From RGIG8748 sp045539515 (lineage in GTDB: Bacteria > Bacillota > Clostridia > UMGS1810), in the NCBI GenBank assembly GCA_045539515.1, contig JAZQFN010000009.1, positions 1-64,000 on the forward strand: a stretch of 64,000 nucleotides of DNA, given 5' to 3'. Below, in pieces: positions 15,672-23,894 of this stretch (position 1 is the first letter of the stretch; the number at the start of each line of letters is the position of its first letter). A model generated the notes under the pieces. That model did not search any database, was not told the origin of the DNA, and saw only the letters and a list, made by a program, of their open reading frames with translations. A program made the position numbers and the translations under genes.

Positions 15672-17639
15672 TTAAACATCGTAAACCACCATCTGATGGC
15701 AATCCACCTTGCGGATTTTTGTCTTAATATAGCCGTTTTCCACGGTATAAGGAATTTCTTCGTTTTGGGGAGCAAGGTATACCCTTTTAACCGTTTCGGG
15801 AATTTTAACGGCAAAATCAACGTCGTATACAGGGTACAAATCTTCAATAATTTCCACGCCGGAGCCTCTCTTTGTGGGAACGCCGTACACAAGGTGAGCC
15901 ACGTATCTGTTTTCGGTCTTCTGATACATAAGATTTGTAACTCCCTGGGCCCCAAGATTGGTAACAATAGTTTTGTTTTCGCCAAGAAGTTCATCAAGAA
16001 CGCACATCACAAGCTTCTTTGCGGCAAGGTCACCGTTTGTTGCATACTCTGTAAATATTTCCCAGGAAATATATGCTCCGTCCTTACCTATTGTGGCACC
16101 TGCACCCTCTGCTTCTCCGGAAGATGGAGCGTGTTTATGGGAGCAAAAATGCTCGGGGGTTCTGTTAAAGAACGGCTTTACCGCCTTTGCAATCTCTTTG
16201 CCGGTGGCTTTAACCACATTGTATGCGCCGTAAAGAATGTAGTCGCTTCCGTTTTTGTCGAAGGAAGGCCGCATATAGCTTGGGTTGTACTCCCCCTCTT
16301 TTACATACTCTGCACCGATGTCAAACAAAAATTTGCCGTTTTCTATGGCAGAAGAACCGCTGGCAAGTATTTTGCCGCCATGAGATACAAATTCCTTAAG
16401 GCGTGATAAAAGCTCATCATCAAGGGAAATACTGTCTGCAAGGATTATTACCTTGTATTTATTGAAATCAACGTCGCAGTCAATAACGGTGTAGGCATAT
16501 TTTCCTTCAAGAAGTATTCTGTTGGCACCGGTATCTTCTATAGTAACACCGCCGCCGAGTTTTTCTTTGGAGTTGCGGTTCAAAATGCTTTCCTTGGAAA
16601 GCACTGCAACATCAGCAACCGTTTCTGCATTATCAAGCCAGGGTTCTTTTTCTTCGAGTTCACTGTAGGCTTCACCGATAAGCTCGTATGTACTCATATC
16701 CATTTCGCCAAAAGGATGCATCTGGTCGCCAATGGAAGTTTTGGCACCCATTGCAGCATTTAAAGCAACTTCATAACGGAGGGCATTGGGATGCTTAAAC
16801 CCACCGAATTCGCCCCATGAAAAATGGAATTTGCCTGTCATGCCAAGGTAATCCAATCCGAGGTTTTCCACGTATTTTGCCGAAAACGGGAAGTGGTCGT
16901 AACCCCAACCGCCTGTGGGAAGGCTTTCAAGTTCAAAATGAGTGTTCATAAAAGCCAAATCGCGTCTGCCCTGACGAATATGGCCGCCATTATGGAAAAG
17001 AGGCAGTCCGGGCTTTACGCTGTCTATAGCATCGCGCATTGCCTTGTGATATTTGGCATAGGTTTCTTCGCCAAGCTTTAAAGCATCGTCAAAGCTTGCA
17101 GGGTTCATACCGCGGGCAAACATTTCTTTGATACAGTATGAGCAAGTGCAGGGACGAACGCCTACAATGTCAATAAAAATACCATCAGCATCGTAGTTTC
17201 TGCATACTTCCTTAACCTGCTCCGAAAGAACGTCAAGATACGGAGAGTTCATACAAAGGCTATGATATTTATCTTCGGTGAAGTCATCGTATTTCATCCA
17301 TTCATCTGCCTTGGACTGAAAATATCTTAAGCGGTGTTCCGGATGCTTTCGGGCATAATTTTCATCATGACCGCCGGAGAGATACACCGGAGTTTTAACG
17401 CCAATTTCGTGAGCAGCTTCTATCTGTGCCGCCAAAAGGTCAAAGGTAAGAGATGGGTGCATATCGTTATGCTCCGAAGGATGATAGGAAAATCCGTGAT
17501 GGCACTTGGAAAACAGGGTTATGGAATTAACATGCCCGGCTTTTAATGCCTTTTGAAACTGTTCCTTGTTAAATCTTGAACCCACACCGGGAATGTGAGG
17601 TCCGGTGTGAAAATCAAGGTGTACCTGTCTGAAGTTCAT
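15672..17639 (-). CDS. GHL6-type glycoside hydrolase with beta-galactosidase trimerisation-like domain
   Basis: 655 residues, no signal peptide. The opening VHLDFHTGPHIPGVGSRF and NSITLFSKCHHGFSYHPS are hallmarks of the hypothetical glycosyl hydrolase 6 (GHL6) TIM-barrel domain (about 1-330). DGIFIDIVGVRPCTCSYC and FELESLPTGGWGYDHF supply likely acid residues. A flavodoxin-like region resembling the beta-galactosidase trimerisation domain follows (about 345-550, KVIILADSISLDDELLSRLKEF). The C-terminus is beta-rich. GGAG ribosome site. Cytoplasmic glycan processing is inferred; specificity unknown. Confidence 0.78.
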   Translation of the reverse strand: MNFRQVHLDFHTGPHIPGVGSRFNKEQFQKALKAGHVNSITLFSKCHHGFSYHPSEHNDMHPSLTFDLLAAQIEAAHEIGVKTPVYLSGGHDENYARKHPEHRLRYFQSKADEWMKYDDFTEDKYHSLCMNSPYLDVLSEQVKEVCRNYDADGIFIDIVGVRPCTCSYCIKEMFARGMNPASFDDALKLGEETYAKYHKAMRDAIDSVKPGLPLFHNGGHIRQGRRDLAFMNTHFELESLPTGGWGYDHFPFSAKYVENLGLDYLGMTGKFHFSWGEFGGFKHPNALRYEVALNAAMGAKTSIGDQMHPFGEMDMSTYELIGEAYSELEEKEPWLDNAETVADVAVLSKESILNRNSKEKLGGGVTIEDTGANRILLEGKYAYTVIDCDVDFNKYKVIILADSISLDDELLSRLKEFVSHGGKILASGSSAIENGKFLFDIGAEYVKEGEYNPSYMRPSFDKNGSDYILYGAYNVVKATGKEIAKAVKPFFNRTPEHFCSHKHAPSSGEAEGAGATIGKDGAYISWEIFTEYATNGDLAAKKLVMCVLDELLGENKTIVTNLGAQGVTNLMYQKTENRYVAHLVYGVPTKRGSGVEIIEDLYPVYDVDFAVKIPETVKRVYLAPQNEEIPYTVENGYIKTKIRKVDCHQMVVYDV

Positions 17640-17657
17640 AGAAATTTCTCCTTTATA

Positions 17658-17694
17658 AAAATATCATTCTGACTTACTTTCAGAATGATATTTT
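17658..17694 (-). promoter_or_regulatory. leader hairpin before the GHL6 gene
   Basis: On the minus strand, AAAATATCATTCTGA and TCAGAATGATATTTT form a perfect 15-bp stem with a 7-base loop. It is followed by TTTATAAAGGAG, which runs straight into the ribosome site. It can act as a terminator/attenuator or as a 5' stabilising stem, since the candidate promoter is only a few bases upstream. Confidence 0.6.
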
Positions 17695-17700
17695 GGGGTT

Positions 17701-17730
17701 ATAATAGATTATGGGTTGTTTGTTTGACAA
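17701..17730 (-). promoter_or_regulatory. candidate promoter of the GHL6 gene
   Basis: Minus-strand TTGTCA (17725-17730), an 18-base spacer and TATTAT (17701-17706). If correct, transcription starts within a few bases of the hairpin at 17658-17694. Confidence 0.5.
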
Positions 17731-17798
17731 GTGAGAAACTCGCTTATATGTGCCGCCATGAGCGGAACAAAGTGGAAGCAAAGGTTCTCCAAACCTAA

Positions 17799-17935
17799 TG
17801 AGATTCACTGTTGAAATGGAGATTCTTCGACTTCGCCTGCGGCTTCGCTCAGAATGACATATTTGTAACGGGTCTTCCGTTCAAAGTGACAAAGTATCGA
17901 GTGTTCAGAATGACAAAGCGGTAGGCATTCAAAAT
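17799..17935. repeat. dispersed palindromic repeat, copy 2 (degenerate, with partial tandem ends)
   Basis: GATTCTTCGACTTCG...CTCAGAATGACA (17821-17859) matches the right end of copies 1 and 3. Two shorter relatives of the TTCAGAATGACA tail follow near 17880-17915. The remaining intergenic DNA between 17731 and 17944 holds small dyads (AGTGAG/CTCGCT-like) and no gene. Confidence 0.65.
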
Positions 17936-17944
17936 CATACTGTG

Positions 17945-18451
17945 TTATAATATTTGCTCGGGGATGTTTTCCGCCAACGCTCTGTTGGTATACTCAGGGT
18001 TACAGGTAACATCACACATACACTTGATGTACGACGGCACCGCAGGACACACGCTGGAGTCCTCAAGTTCTACCTCAAGATATGCCTGTCTGTCCCAAAA
18101 GGGAAATACGTCTATTTCCATAACGTGACCCTTGTATGGGATTACAAATCGGGTTTTATATATAACATTTAAATCAGGGTTTGCCCTCTTTTTTAGTTCA
18201 TTATACTCAGACTCGGAGATTTCCCGTTCGTCCTCTTCGCGAGCATAGTCGTTAATACGACGCTTGATGGTATGGTAAAACTTGTACCTGCCATCGCAAC
18301 CGCGTTTTCTTATCCGTTCGGATACATCATCTTCGGAAAGAAGATATATCTGTTCTATTTTGCTGTAACTGCACTTTGGAACCGTTTTAAGAAAATCCAC
18401 ATCGGGATACTCTATAATATACTTCTTTTCAATTTCAAGATTTGTTGCCAT
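17945..18451 (-). CDS. CYTH domain protein
   Basis: 168 residues of the CYTH/triphosphate tunnel metalloenzyme superfamily. The N-terminal EIEKKYII is the E-x-E-x-K signature. Basic/acidic tunnel residues appear in SERIRKRG, YKFYHTIKRR, EREISESEY, YKTRFVIPY, MEIDVFPF and YLEVELED. ATG 18451 has AGGAGGG before it; the in-frame extension to 18502 has no such site. Members hydrolyse triphosphates (inorganic triphosphate, thiamine triphosphate) or make cAMP. Here the likely role is a triphosphatase, unproven. Confidence 0.85.
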   Translation of the reverse strand: MATNLEIEKKYIIEYPDVDFLKTVPKCSYSKIEQIYLLSEDDVSERIRKRGCDGRYKFYHTIKRRINDYAREEDEREISESEYNELKKRANPDLNVIYKTRFVIPYKGHVMEIDVFPFWDRQAYLEVELEDSSVCPAVPSYIKCMCDVTCNPEYTNRALAENIPEQIL

Positions 18452-18556
18452 AACGAGCTCCCTCCTTCTGATATTCTTGATATTTTGATTGTAACACACC
18501 AATAAAGATAAATCAAGATATAAATAATTTAAAAAGTCAATTTTTTTAAAACATAA

Positions 18557-18593
18557 AAAACAGCACCCACACTTTAAAAATCGGGTGCTGTTT
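18557..18593 (-). terminator. terminator at the end of the polysaccharide locus
   Basis: AACAGCACCC/GGGTGCTGTT stem with a T-run on the minus strand, just beyond the nucleotidyltransferase-like gene. Confidence 0.85.
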
Positions 18594-18606
18594 GATAATT
18601 ACTTTA

Positions 18607-19761
18607 TTAAAGTCCAAGATTATCCATTAATTTAGAAACATTATCAATCTTGTTTTGGTCAAGCTTCGCAGTTTGTTTTACAATTTCCATTTGCTTTCGA
18701 CCCTTATCTTTGAAGATTATTCTTCCCCAGCGCACAACCTCAAATACAGGCGTAAGTATGGGGTGAGCTTTTACTGTGGGATACATAATTTCAAGCTCTT
18801 TACGGGATATGAATATTCTGGATATAATTAATTTTAACTTTGACTTATTTTTGGAACGGTTTCTTGCCACTTGATTTTCTATGCTTCCGTAGGCACCGGC
18901 GCCAAAAACATACTCTGCCATAAGTTCGGATGTTTCATCGTGTTCCATAGTACCAAACCACATATGAGCTACATCGAATATCTTATTGGTAAAGATTTCA
19001 AGACCGGCTTGGGAAATAAGCTCAATAAAGGCATCTTTATCGTAACCAAATTTTTCCTCCAGTATAGCCAAATCAAGAAATGGACGAATACCACAACCAC
19101 CCGAGCGAACGTGTTTTGCCATATGAACTATGTGATAGAACATAAAGAAAGCTTTGTCAAGCTCGTGCTTGTAGGTAAACCCTTCGCAAGGGGTAGCGTA
19201 TTGCCAGACTTTGTCGAGCTGATTCTTCTCATCGAAATTGTGTTCAAACAATGTGTGGTGAAGTTCTATTTCAATGTTTGCAGGTGACCAAAAGCTAATA
19301 TCATGACCGCATTTGTCATTATACTTAAATCCAAGCTCATTTTCCAGTAATTCTCTGGCCTTCTTCAAGTCCTCTTTATGGATGAGTACATCTATATCAC
19401 AACTTGTGCGCATTTCAGGCTTTGGGTAATACTCTCTTATAACAGACCCTTTAAGGGGGATGTGAACTATACCATCATTTTCAAAAAGTCGGCATATGCT
19501 TTCCAAGTCAAATTTAAGTGCCTCATAGCGATACACGGTGGCAAGCTGTTCATTAAAGAAAGCTGCCTTTATCTCTGATGAAAGCAAACCAAGCTTTGAC
19601 AATGCAGAAGCAACAATATAGCCAACATCTGTTTTTAATGCAAGGTCATAAACTTCTTTCACAAGTTCTTCGCTTACACACGAAAGCAAGGCATAGTCTA
19701 CATCGATGCCAAACACTTCGTAACGGATCAATTCAATTGTAAGCTTCTGTGAAAGGTTCAT
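18607..19761 (-). CDS. nucleotidyltransferase-like protein (NTP_transf_5 family)
   Basis: 384 residues. The centre holds the family signature HIPLKGSVIREYYPKPEMRT followed by SCDIDVLIHKEDLKKAREL, where the D-x-D pair is the presumed metal site, then IEIELHHTLFEH. The rest is helical. Such proteins recur in surface polysaccharide loci, but none of this type has an established reaction that I can cite. Last gene of the minus-strand locus, 12 bases after the UDP-glucose dehydrogenase, with a terminator behind it. Confidence 0.8.
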   Translation of the reverse strand: MNLSQKLTIELIRYEVFGIDVDYALLSCVSEELVKEVYDLALKTDVGYIVASALSKLGLLSSEIKAAFFNEQLATVYRYEALKFDLESICRLFENDGIVHIPLKGSVIREYYPKPEMRTSCDIDVLIHKEDLKKARELLENELGFKYNDKCGHDISFWSPANIEIELHHTLFEHNFDEKNQLDKVWQYATPCEGFTYKHELDKAFFMFYHIVHMAKHVRSGGCGIRPFLDLAILEEKFGYDKDAFIELISQAGLEIFTNKIFDVAHMWFGTMEHDETSELMAEYVFGAGAYGSIENQVARNRSKNKSKLKLIISRIFISRKELEIMYPTVKAHPILTPVFEVVRWGRIIFKDKGRKQMEIVKQTAKLDQNKIDNVSKLMDNLGL

Positions 19762-19773
19762 ATTAGCTCCTAA

Positions 19774-20958
19774 TTAATCTCTGAAATATAAATCTCTTGT
19801 ATATACTTTATCTAAAACATCGGAAATTTCTTCGTTATATCTGTTTGCAAGTATTACGTCGGAAATTTCTTTAAATTCTTCTATATCACGGATAACTCTG
19901 CTGTTAAAAAACTTATCGTCACGCATGGTAGGTTCATATACTACAACCTCTATACCCTTTGCCTTGATTCGTTTCATAACACCCTGAATAGAGCTCTGTC
20001 GGAAGTTATCGGAATTTGCCTTCATAGTAAGCCTGTAAATACCAACTACAGAAGGATTCTTTGATATTATCTGATCTGCTATAAAATCCTTTCGGGTAGT
20101 ATTGGCATCAACTATGGCGCCAATAAGATTCTGGGGCACATCATCGTAATTTGCCCTTAACTGCTTGGTATCCTTTGGCAGACAGTAACCGCCGTAACCA
20201 AAAGAAGGATTGTTGTAGTGATTGCCTATTCTTGGATCAAGGCAAACTCCTTCGATTATAGACTTTGTGTCAAGACCCTTGGTTTCTGCATAGGTATCCA
20301 ATTCGTTAAAGTAGGCAACTCTTAATGCAAGGTAAGTATTGGCAAAGAGCTTTATAGCCTCTGCTTCGGTAAGATTTGGATACAAAACATCCACGTTTTC
20401 CTTTAGCGCCGCATCTTTAAGCATATTGGCAAAGGTTTCTGCAGCTTTTTCGAGTCGTGCATTGCCGGTGGGAACACCCACAATTATACGGCTGGGATAG
20501 AGATTGTCATAAAGAGCATGACCTTCTCTTAAAAATTCAGGACTGAAAAGAATGTTGTCACAATTAAACTTTTTGCGAATAGCTTTTGTATAACCTACCG
20601 GAACAGTCGACTTGATAACCATTACAGCATCAGGATTTGCAGATATAACCTGCTCTATTACGCTTTCCAATGCGGAAGTATCAAAATAATTTTTGTTGGG
20701 GTCATAATTTGTAGGTGCGGCAATTACAACATATTCCGCATCGGCATAAGCCTTGTCGCCATCGGTTGTTGCCGCAAGATTAAGGGGCTTATTTGCCAGA
20801 TAATCCTCAATCTCCTTATCCACTATGGGAGATTTTTTGTTATTAATAAGTTCAACTTTTTGAGGTATGATATCAACCGCCGTAACTTCATGCTTTTGAG
20901 AAAGCAACACCGCAATTGACAAACCTACATATCCTGTACCTGCTACTGCTATTTTCAT
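19774..20958 (-). CDS. ugd: UDP-glucose 6-dehydrogenase
   Basis: Oxidises UDP-glucose to UDP-glucuronate using NAD. 394 residues, the shorter bacterial form. MKIAVAGTGYVGLSIAVLL is the Rossmann GxGYVG motif. FSPEFLREGHALYDNLYPSR and the catalytic-Cys segment GYGGYCLPKDTKQLRANY are intact, and the C-terminal Rossmann domain carries VGIYRLTMKANSDNFRQSS. It follows the epimerase gene by about 150 bases and supplies its substrate, UDP-glucuronate. Confidence 0.95.
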   Translation of the reverse strand: MKIAVAGTGYVGLSIAVLLSQKHEVTAVDIIPQKVELINNKKSPIVDKEIEDYLANKPLNLAATTDGDKAYADAEYVVIAAPTNYDPNKNYFDTSALESVIEQVISANPDAVMVIKSTVPVGYTKAIRKKFNCDNILFSPEFLREGHALYDNLYPSRIIVGVPTGNARLEKAAETFANMLKDAALKENVDVLYPNLTEAEAIKLFANTYLALRVAYFNELDTYAETKGLDTKSIIEGVCLDPRIGNHYNNPSFGYGGYCLPKDTKQLRANYDDVPQNLIGAIVDANTTRKDFIADQIISKNPSVVGIYRLTMKANSDNFRQSSIQGVMKRIKAKGIEVVVYEPTMRDDKFFNSRVIRDIEEFKEISDVILANRYNEEISDVLDKVYTRDLYFRD

Positions 20959-21111
20959 AAGAACACTCCTTCATTACAAATATATTTTCTGCCGCAGTAT
21001 ACGACAAATATACCCTGCGATTCCGTTCTCACGAATATTGCAAGATTTTAATATCTGCTTTAAGTCCCTATGGTGTGTCCTATGGCAACTTTTTGCAGTT
21101 ACTTTATTTAA

Positions 21112-22200
21112 TTATACATTATAAAACTTTTTGTACCAAATTGCAAATTTTCTTAAGCCTTCTCTTAAGGAAGTGTTGGGTTTAAAGCCTAGATCCCTTT
21201 CCAAAGCAGACGTATCCGCATAAGTCACAGGAACATCTCCCGGCTGCATGGGAACAAGCTCCTTATGAGCTTCAAAATCATAGTCCTCCGGCAAAACTCC
21301 TGCTGAGATAAGTTCCTCACGAAGTATATCCACAAAATCAAGAAGATTTTCAGGATTGCTGTTACCTATGTTGTAAACTCTGTATGGTGGAAGCGGAAGT
21401 CCGTCTTCACCGTTTTCCTTTATAGGAGCATTTGCCATAACACGGCTTACACCCTCAACAATGTCATCCACGTAGGTAAAGTCACGCTTGCAGTTACCGT
21501 AATTGAAAATCTGTATTGTTTCGCCTTTAATGAGCTTGTTTGTAAATCCAAAGTACGCCATATCGGGTCTGCCTGCAGGTCCGTAAACAGTGAAGAATCT
21601 TAAGCCGGTAGATGGAATATTGTAGAGCTTACTGTAGGAATGAGCAAGAAGCTCATTTGACTTCTTTGTAGCGGCATAAAGGGAAACGGGATTGTCCACC
21701 TTATCGTCGGTACTGTAGGGCACTTTTTTATTACTGCCGTACACACTGGAGCTTGATGCATACACAAGATGCTCTACTCCCTTTTCGCCATTATCGTAGG
21801 AATGACGGCAAGCCTCAAGTATGTTGTAAAAACCTATGAGGTTTGATTCTATGTACACATCGGGATTGGATATGGAATAGCGGACACCTGCCTGGGCGGC
21901 AAGGTTTACTACCACATCAAATTTGTATTCATTAAAAATACTGTCTATAAGTGCTTTATCAGCAATATTCCCCTTAATAAATATCCATTTGGAGGAAGAA
22001 GTTTTTGTGGCATCCGCAATTTCTCCAAGGCGGAAATCCTTTAACGAAACATCATAATAATCGTTCATATTGTCCATACCAACTATGGTACTTCCAGAAA
22101 GTTCATTTAAGAGCTTAAGCACAAGGTTTGCGCCTACAAATCCTGCAGCACCGGTAACAAGTATGGTTTTTTTATTTAAATCTACATTTGGTGTAAGCAT
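21112..22200 (-). CDS. UDP-glucuronate 4-epimerase-like SDR
   Basis: Extended short-chain dehydrogenase of 362 residues. NAD-binding TGAAGFVGANLV lies near residue 16. The YASSSSVYGSNKKVPYS and SLYAATKKSNELLAHSYS segments contain the catalytic Ser/Tyr-x-x-x-Lys, and FFTVYGPAGRPDMAYF is typical of UDP-glucuronate 4-epimerases making UDP-galacturonate. The flanking UDP-glucose dehydrogenase strongly supports this. A UDP-glucose 4-epimerase is the main alternative. Confidence 0.88.
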   Translation of the reverse strand: MLTPNVDLNKKTILVTGAAGFVGANLVLKLLNELSGSTIVGMDNMNDYYDVSLKDFRLGEIADATKTSSSKWIFIKGNIADKALIDSIFNEYKFDVVVNLAAQAGVRYSISNPDVYIESNLIGFYNILEACRHSYDNGEKGVEHLVYASSSSVYGSNKKVPYSTDDKVDNPVSLYAATKKSNELLAHSYSKLYNIPSTGLRFFTVYGPAGRPDMAYFGFTNKLIKGETIQIFNYGNCKRDFTYVDDIVEGVSRVMANAPIKENGEDGLPLPPYRVYNIGNSNPENLLDFVDILREELISAGVLPEDYDFEAHKELVPMQPGDVPVTYADTSALERDLGFKPNTSLREGLRKFAIWYKKFYNV

Positions 22201-22210
22201 ATTATTTCTC

Positions 22211-22948
22211 CTATTTCACTGTAATTCCTTTATATTCCTTTTGCACTTTTTCATAACTTTCAAGATTTCCAATGTCGTAACGGCTACCGGGCATAGGCAT
22301 AGCGTTAACTTCTGTCTTTTTGCAAAGCCAGGAAACAAAGCTGCCGGGGGCATCCGTTCCGCAACCGTCCTTTACTGCCACATCAATATTTGAAATATCA
22401 TCGTACTTGTAAATATAGAAAGGTGGGCAACACCAATTTGACTTGGGGTTTGCAGGTTTCTCTTCCATACTGATTATCGTATCACCTTCAAGCTCTAAAA
22501 CGCCTGTTTTGGAGAGTTTCTTTTCATCAGCTTCAAAATAACGCATTACACAGCTTGTGCCTTTGGTTACGGCATAATCTACGAACTTATTTAAAGAAAA
22601 GTCCAGGACATTGTCGCCGGCTATAATAAGTACATCATCTTTTATGGCAAGTTTATCCATTGCAAACTTAATATCCATAACTGCACCAAGGCGGGTTTCG
22701 TTGGTGCTTGTACCGTCATCAACCACGGTAATTTTGTAGTCCTTGGTTTTTGCCCAATCTTCAAAGTGATGAGCAAACTTATGATTTGATATTACAACAA
22801 ATTTCGAAACTACACCGCCGGACACAATGTCGTCGGTAAGATGGTCCAATATGGTCTTATCCCCTACCTTTAAAAGGGGCTTGGGGAAGTTTTCTGTAAG
22901 AGGATAGAGCCTTGTGGCATATCCTGCAGCAAGAATTAAACAAATCAT
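22211..22948 (-). CDS. sugar-phosphate nucleotidyltransferase
   Basis: NTP transferase of 245 residues with the N-terminal nucleotide-binding LILAAGYATRLYPLTENFPKP, the AGDN segment and the DIGNLESYEKVQ tail. It probably activates a hexose-1-phosphate for the polysaccharide. A clear paralogue lies outside the locus at 45.7 kb. It is the first gene of the precursor module (epimerase follows after 10 bases), behind a structured leader. The ribosome site is weak (GAGTG), which would fit leader control. The sugar and base cannot be told. Confidence 0.9.
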   Translation of the reverse strand: MICLILAAGYATRLYPLTENFPKPLLKVGDKTILDHLTDDIVSGGVVSKFVVISNHKFAHHFEDWAKTKDYKITVVDDGTSTNETRLGAVMDIKFAMDKLAIKDDVLIIAGDNVLDFSLNKFVDYAVTKGTSCVMRYFEADEKKLSKTGVLELEGDTIISMEEKPANPKSNWCCPPFYIYKYDDISNIDVAVKDGCGTDAPGSFVSWLCKKTEVNAMPMPGSRYDIGNLESYEKVQKEYKGITVK

Positions 22949-22982
22949 TTTATCACTCTATTCAATATGTATTCAAAATAAA

Positions 22983-23070
22983 GAATGGGCAGCGCCTATA
23001 CAACGGCTACCACACAGGCAGCTTATGCTTTAAATTTGCGCACATTGTATAGGGCTTACCCGCCCATAAA
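22983..23070 (-). promoter_or_regulatory. structured leader upstream of the nucleotidyltransferase module
   Basis: On the minus strand an outer stem ATGGGC/GCCCAT encloses a 9-bp perfect stem CCTATACAA/TTGTATAGG. This encloses a hairpin GCTGCC-TGTGT-GGTAGC and a single-stranded GCGCAAATTTAAAGCATAA stretch. It ends about 35 bases before the start codon. I do not recognise a riboswitch class. No T-run follows, so it is not a plain terminator. Confidence 0.5.
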
Positions 23071-23131
23071 CATTATATGTCTTTACAAGTTAATTATACT
23101 CAACACCAAACCATTTGTCAAGAAAAAGTTT

Positions 23132-23818
23132 TCATTGAGCAATATCATTCGGATATACTAACACTTTTTTCAGCTTACTTTTAATCATATTATAACATCG
23201 CTCTTTACCACGTTCGTAATAAACATATACAGCGTTCGCAATAAAATCAGCAGCTTGAATCACATATGCATCCGTTGCATTTGAATTTACAAATTGCACA
23301 CTTATATCTGTGTCAATTCCTCGTTCATATAAAATGCCCAATTTAATATATTCCAAAAACGAATTCTTAGAATGCACTTTAACCGTATGATTGTCTATCC
23401 AAATATTTAATTTTTTCTCATTTAATTCTTCGTCAATCAAAGAATCAATAAGTAATTTGCACGCATAATTATATAATAAATTTTTCTCATTAAGCAATGA
23501 TTGATTTATATTCTCTAAGTCTAAAACAACATATGAAATACTAATATCCTTCTTGCAAATTAATTCAACAATATGCTCTTTGACACCTGCGGGAGCCTTA
23601 CTTGATTTAAGTTCACAGCCATTAAACTTAACGTCAGAATACTTCCTTTTTGCAATGTGTAATTGTCTTTTCATTACATTATGAATTTCTTTAGGATTAC
23701 TTGTTTCTATACATGCAATAACAAAATATCTGCCATCCTTACCCAAATTGCCAGATTCATCAAAAATAAAAGTTTTATCTTTTGTAGTTAAATCCAATAC
23801 ATTCACCACGCAAAACAA
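23132..23818 (-). CDS. DUF3800 domain protein
   Basis: About 228 residues; the listed start is a TTG with no good ribosome site, so the true start may be a nearby GTG. The family signature FIFDESGNLG opens the domain. Further acidic residues in NIWIDNHTVK and VIQAADFIANAVYVYYERG fit a predicted RNase H-like fold. The gene is more AT-rich than its neighbours and splits the polysaccharide locus without an obvious role in it. DUF3800 genes are often accessory or mobile, so transfer is plausible. Confidence 0.8.
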   Translation of the reverse strand: MFCVVNVLDLTTKDKTFIFDESGNLGKDGRYFVIACIETSNPKEIHNVMKRQLHIAKRKYSDVKFNGCELKSSKAPAGVKEHIVELICKKDISISYVVLDLENINQSLLNEKNLLYNYACKLLIDSLIDEELNEKKLNIWIDNHTVKVHSKNSFLEYIKLGILYERGIDTDISVQFVNSNATDAYVIQAADFIANAVYVYYERGKERCYNMIKSKLKKVLVYPNDIAQ

Positions 23819-23894
23819 TCAACATATTAATTACTAGTTTAATTATAGCATAAGTTTTTCACAAAATAAAGTGGTTAAATAAAACTTGTAATTA

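Noticed and set aside
15696..16406. 236-codon plus-strand frame inside the GHL6 gene
   Set aside because: Antisense to a recognised gene, with cysteine-rich, low-complexity translation typical of a shadow frame.
22983..23070. Rho-independent terminator for the DUF3800 gene
   Set aside because: No T-run follows and the structure has a large ordered internal part; a leader element is the better reading, although the class is unknown.
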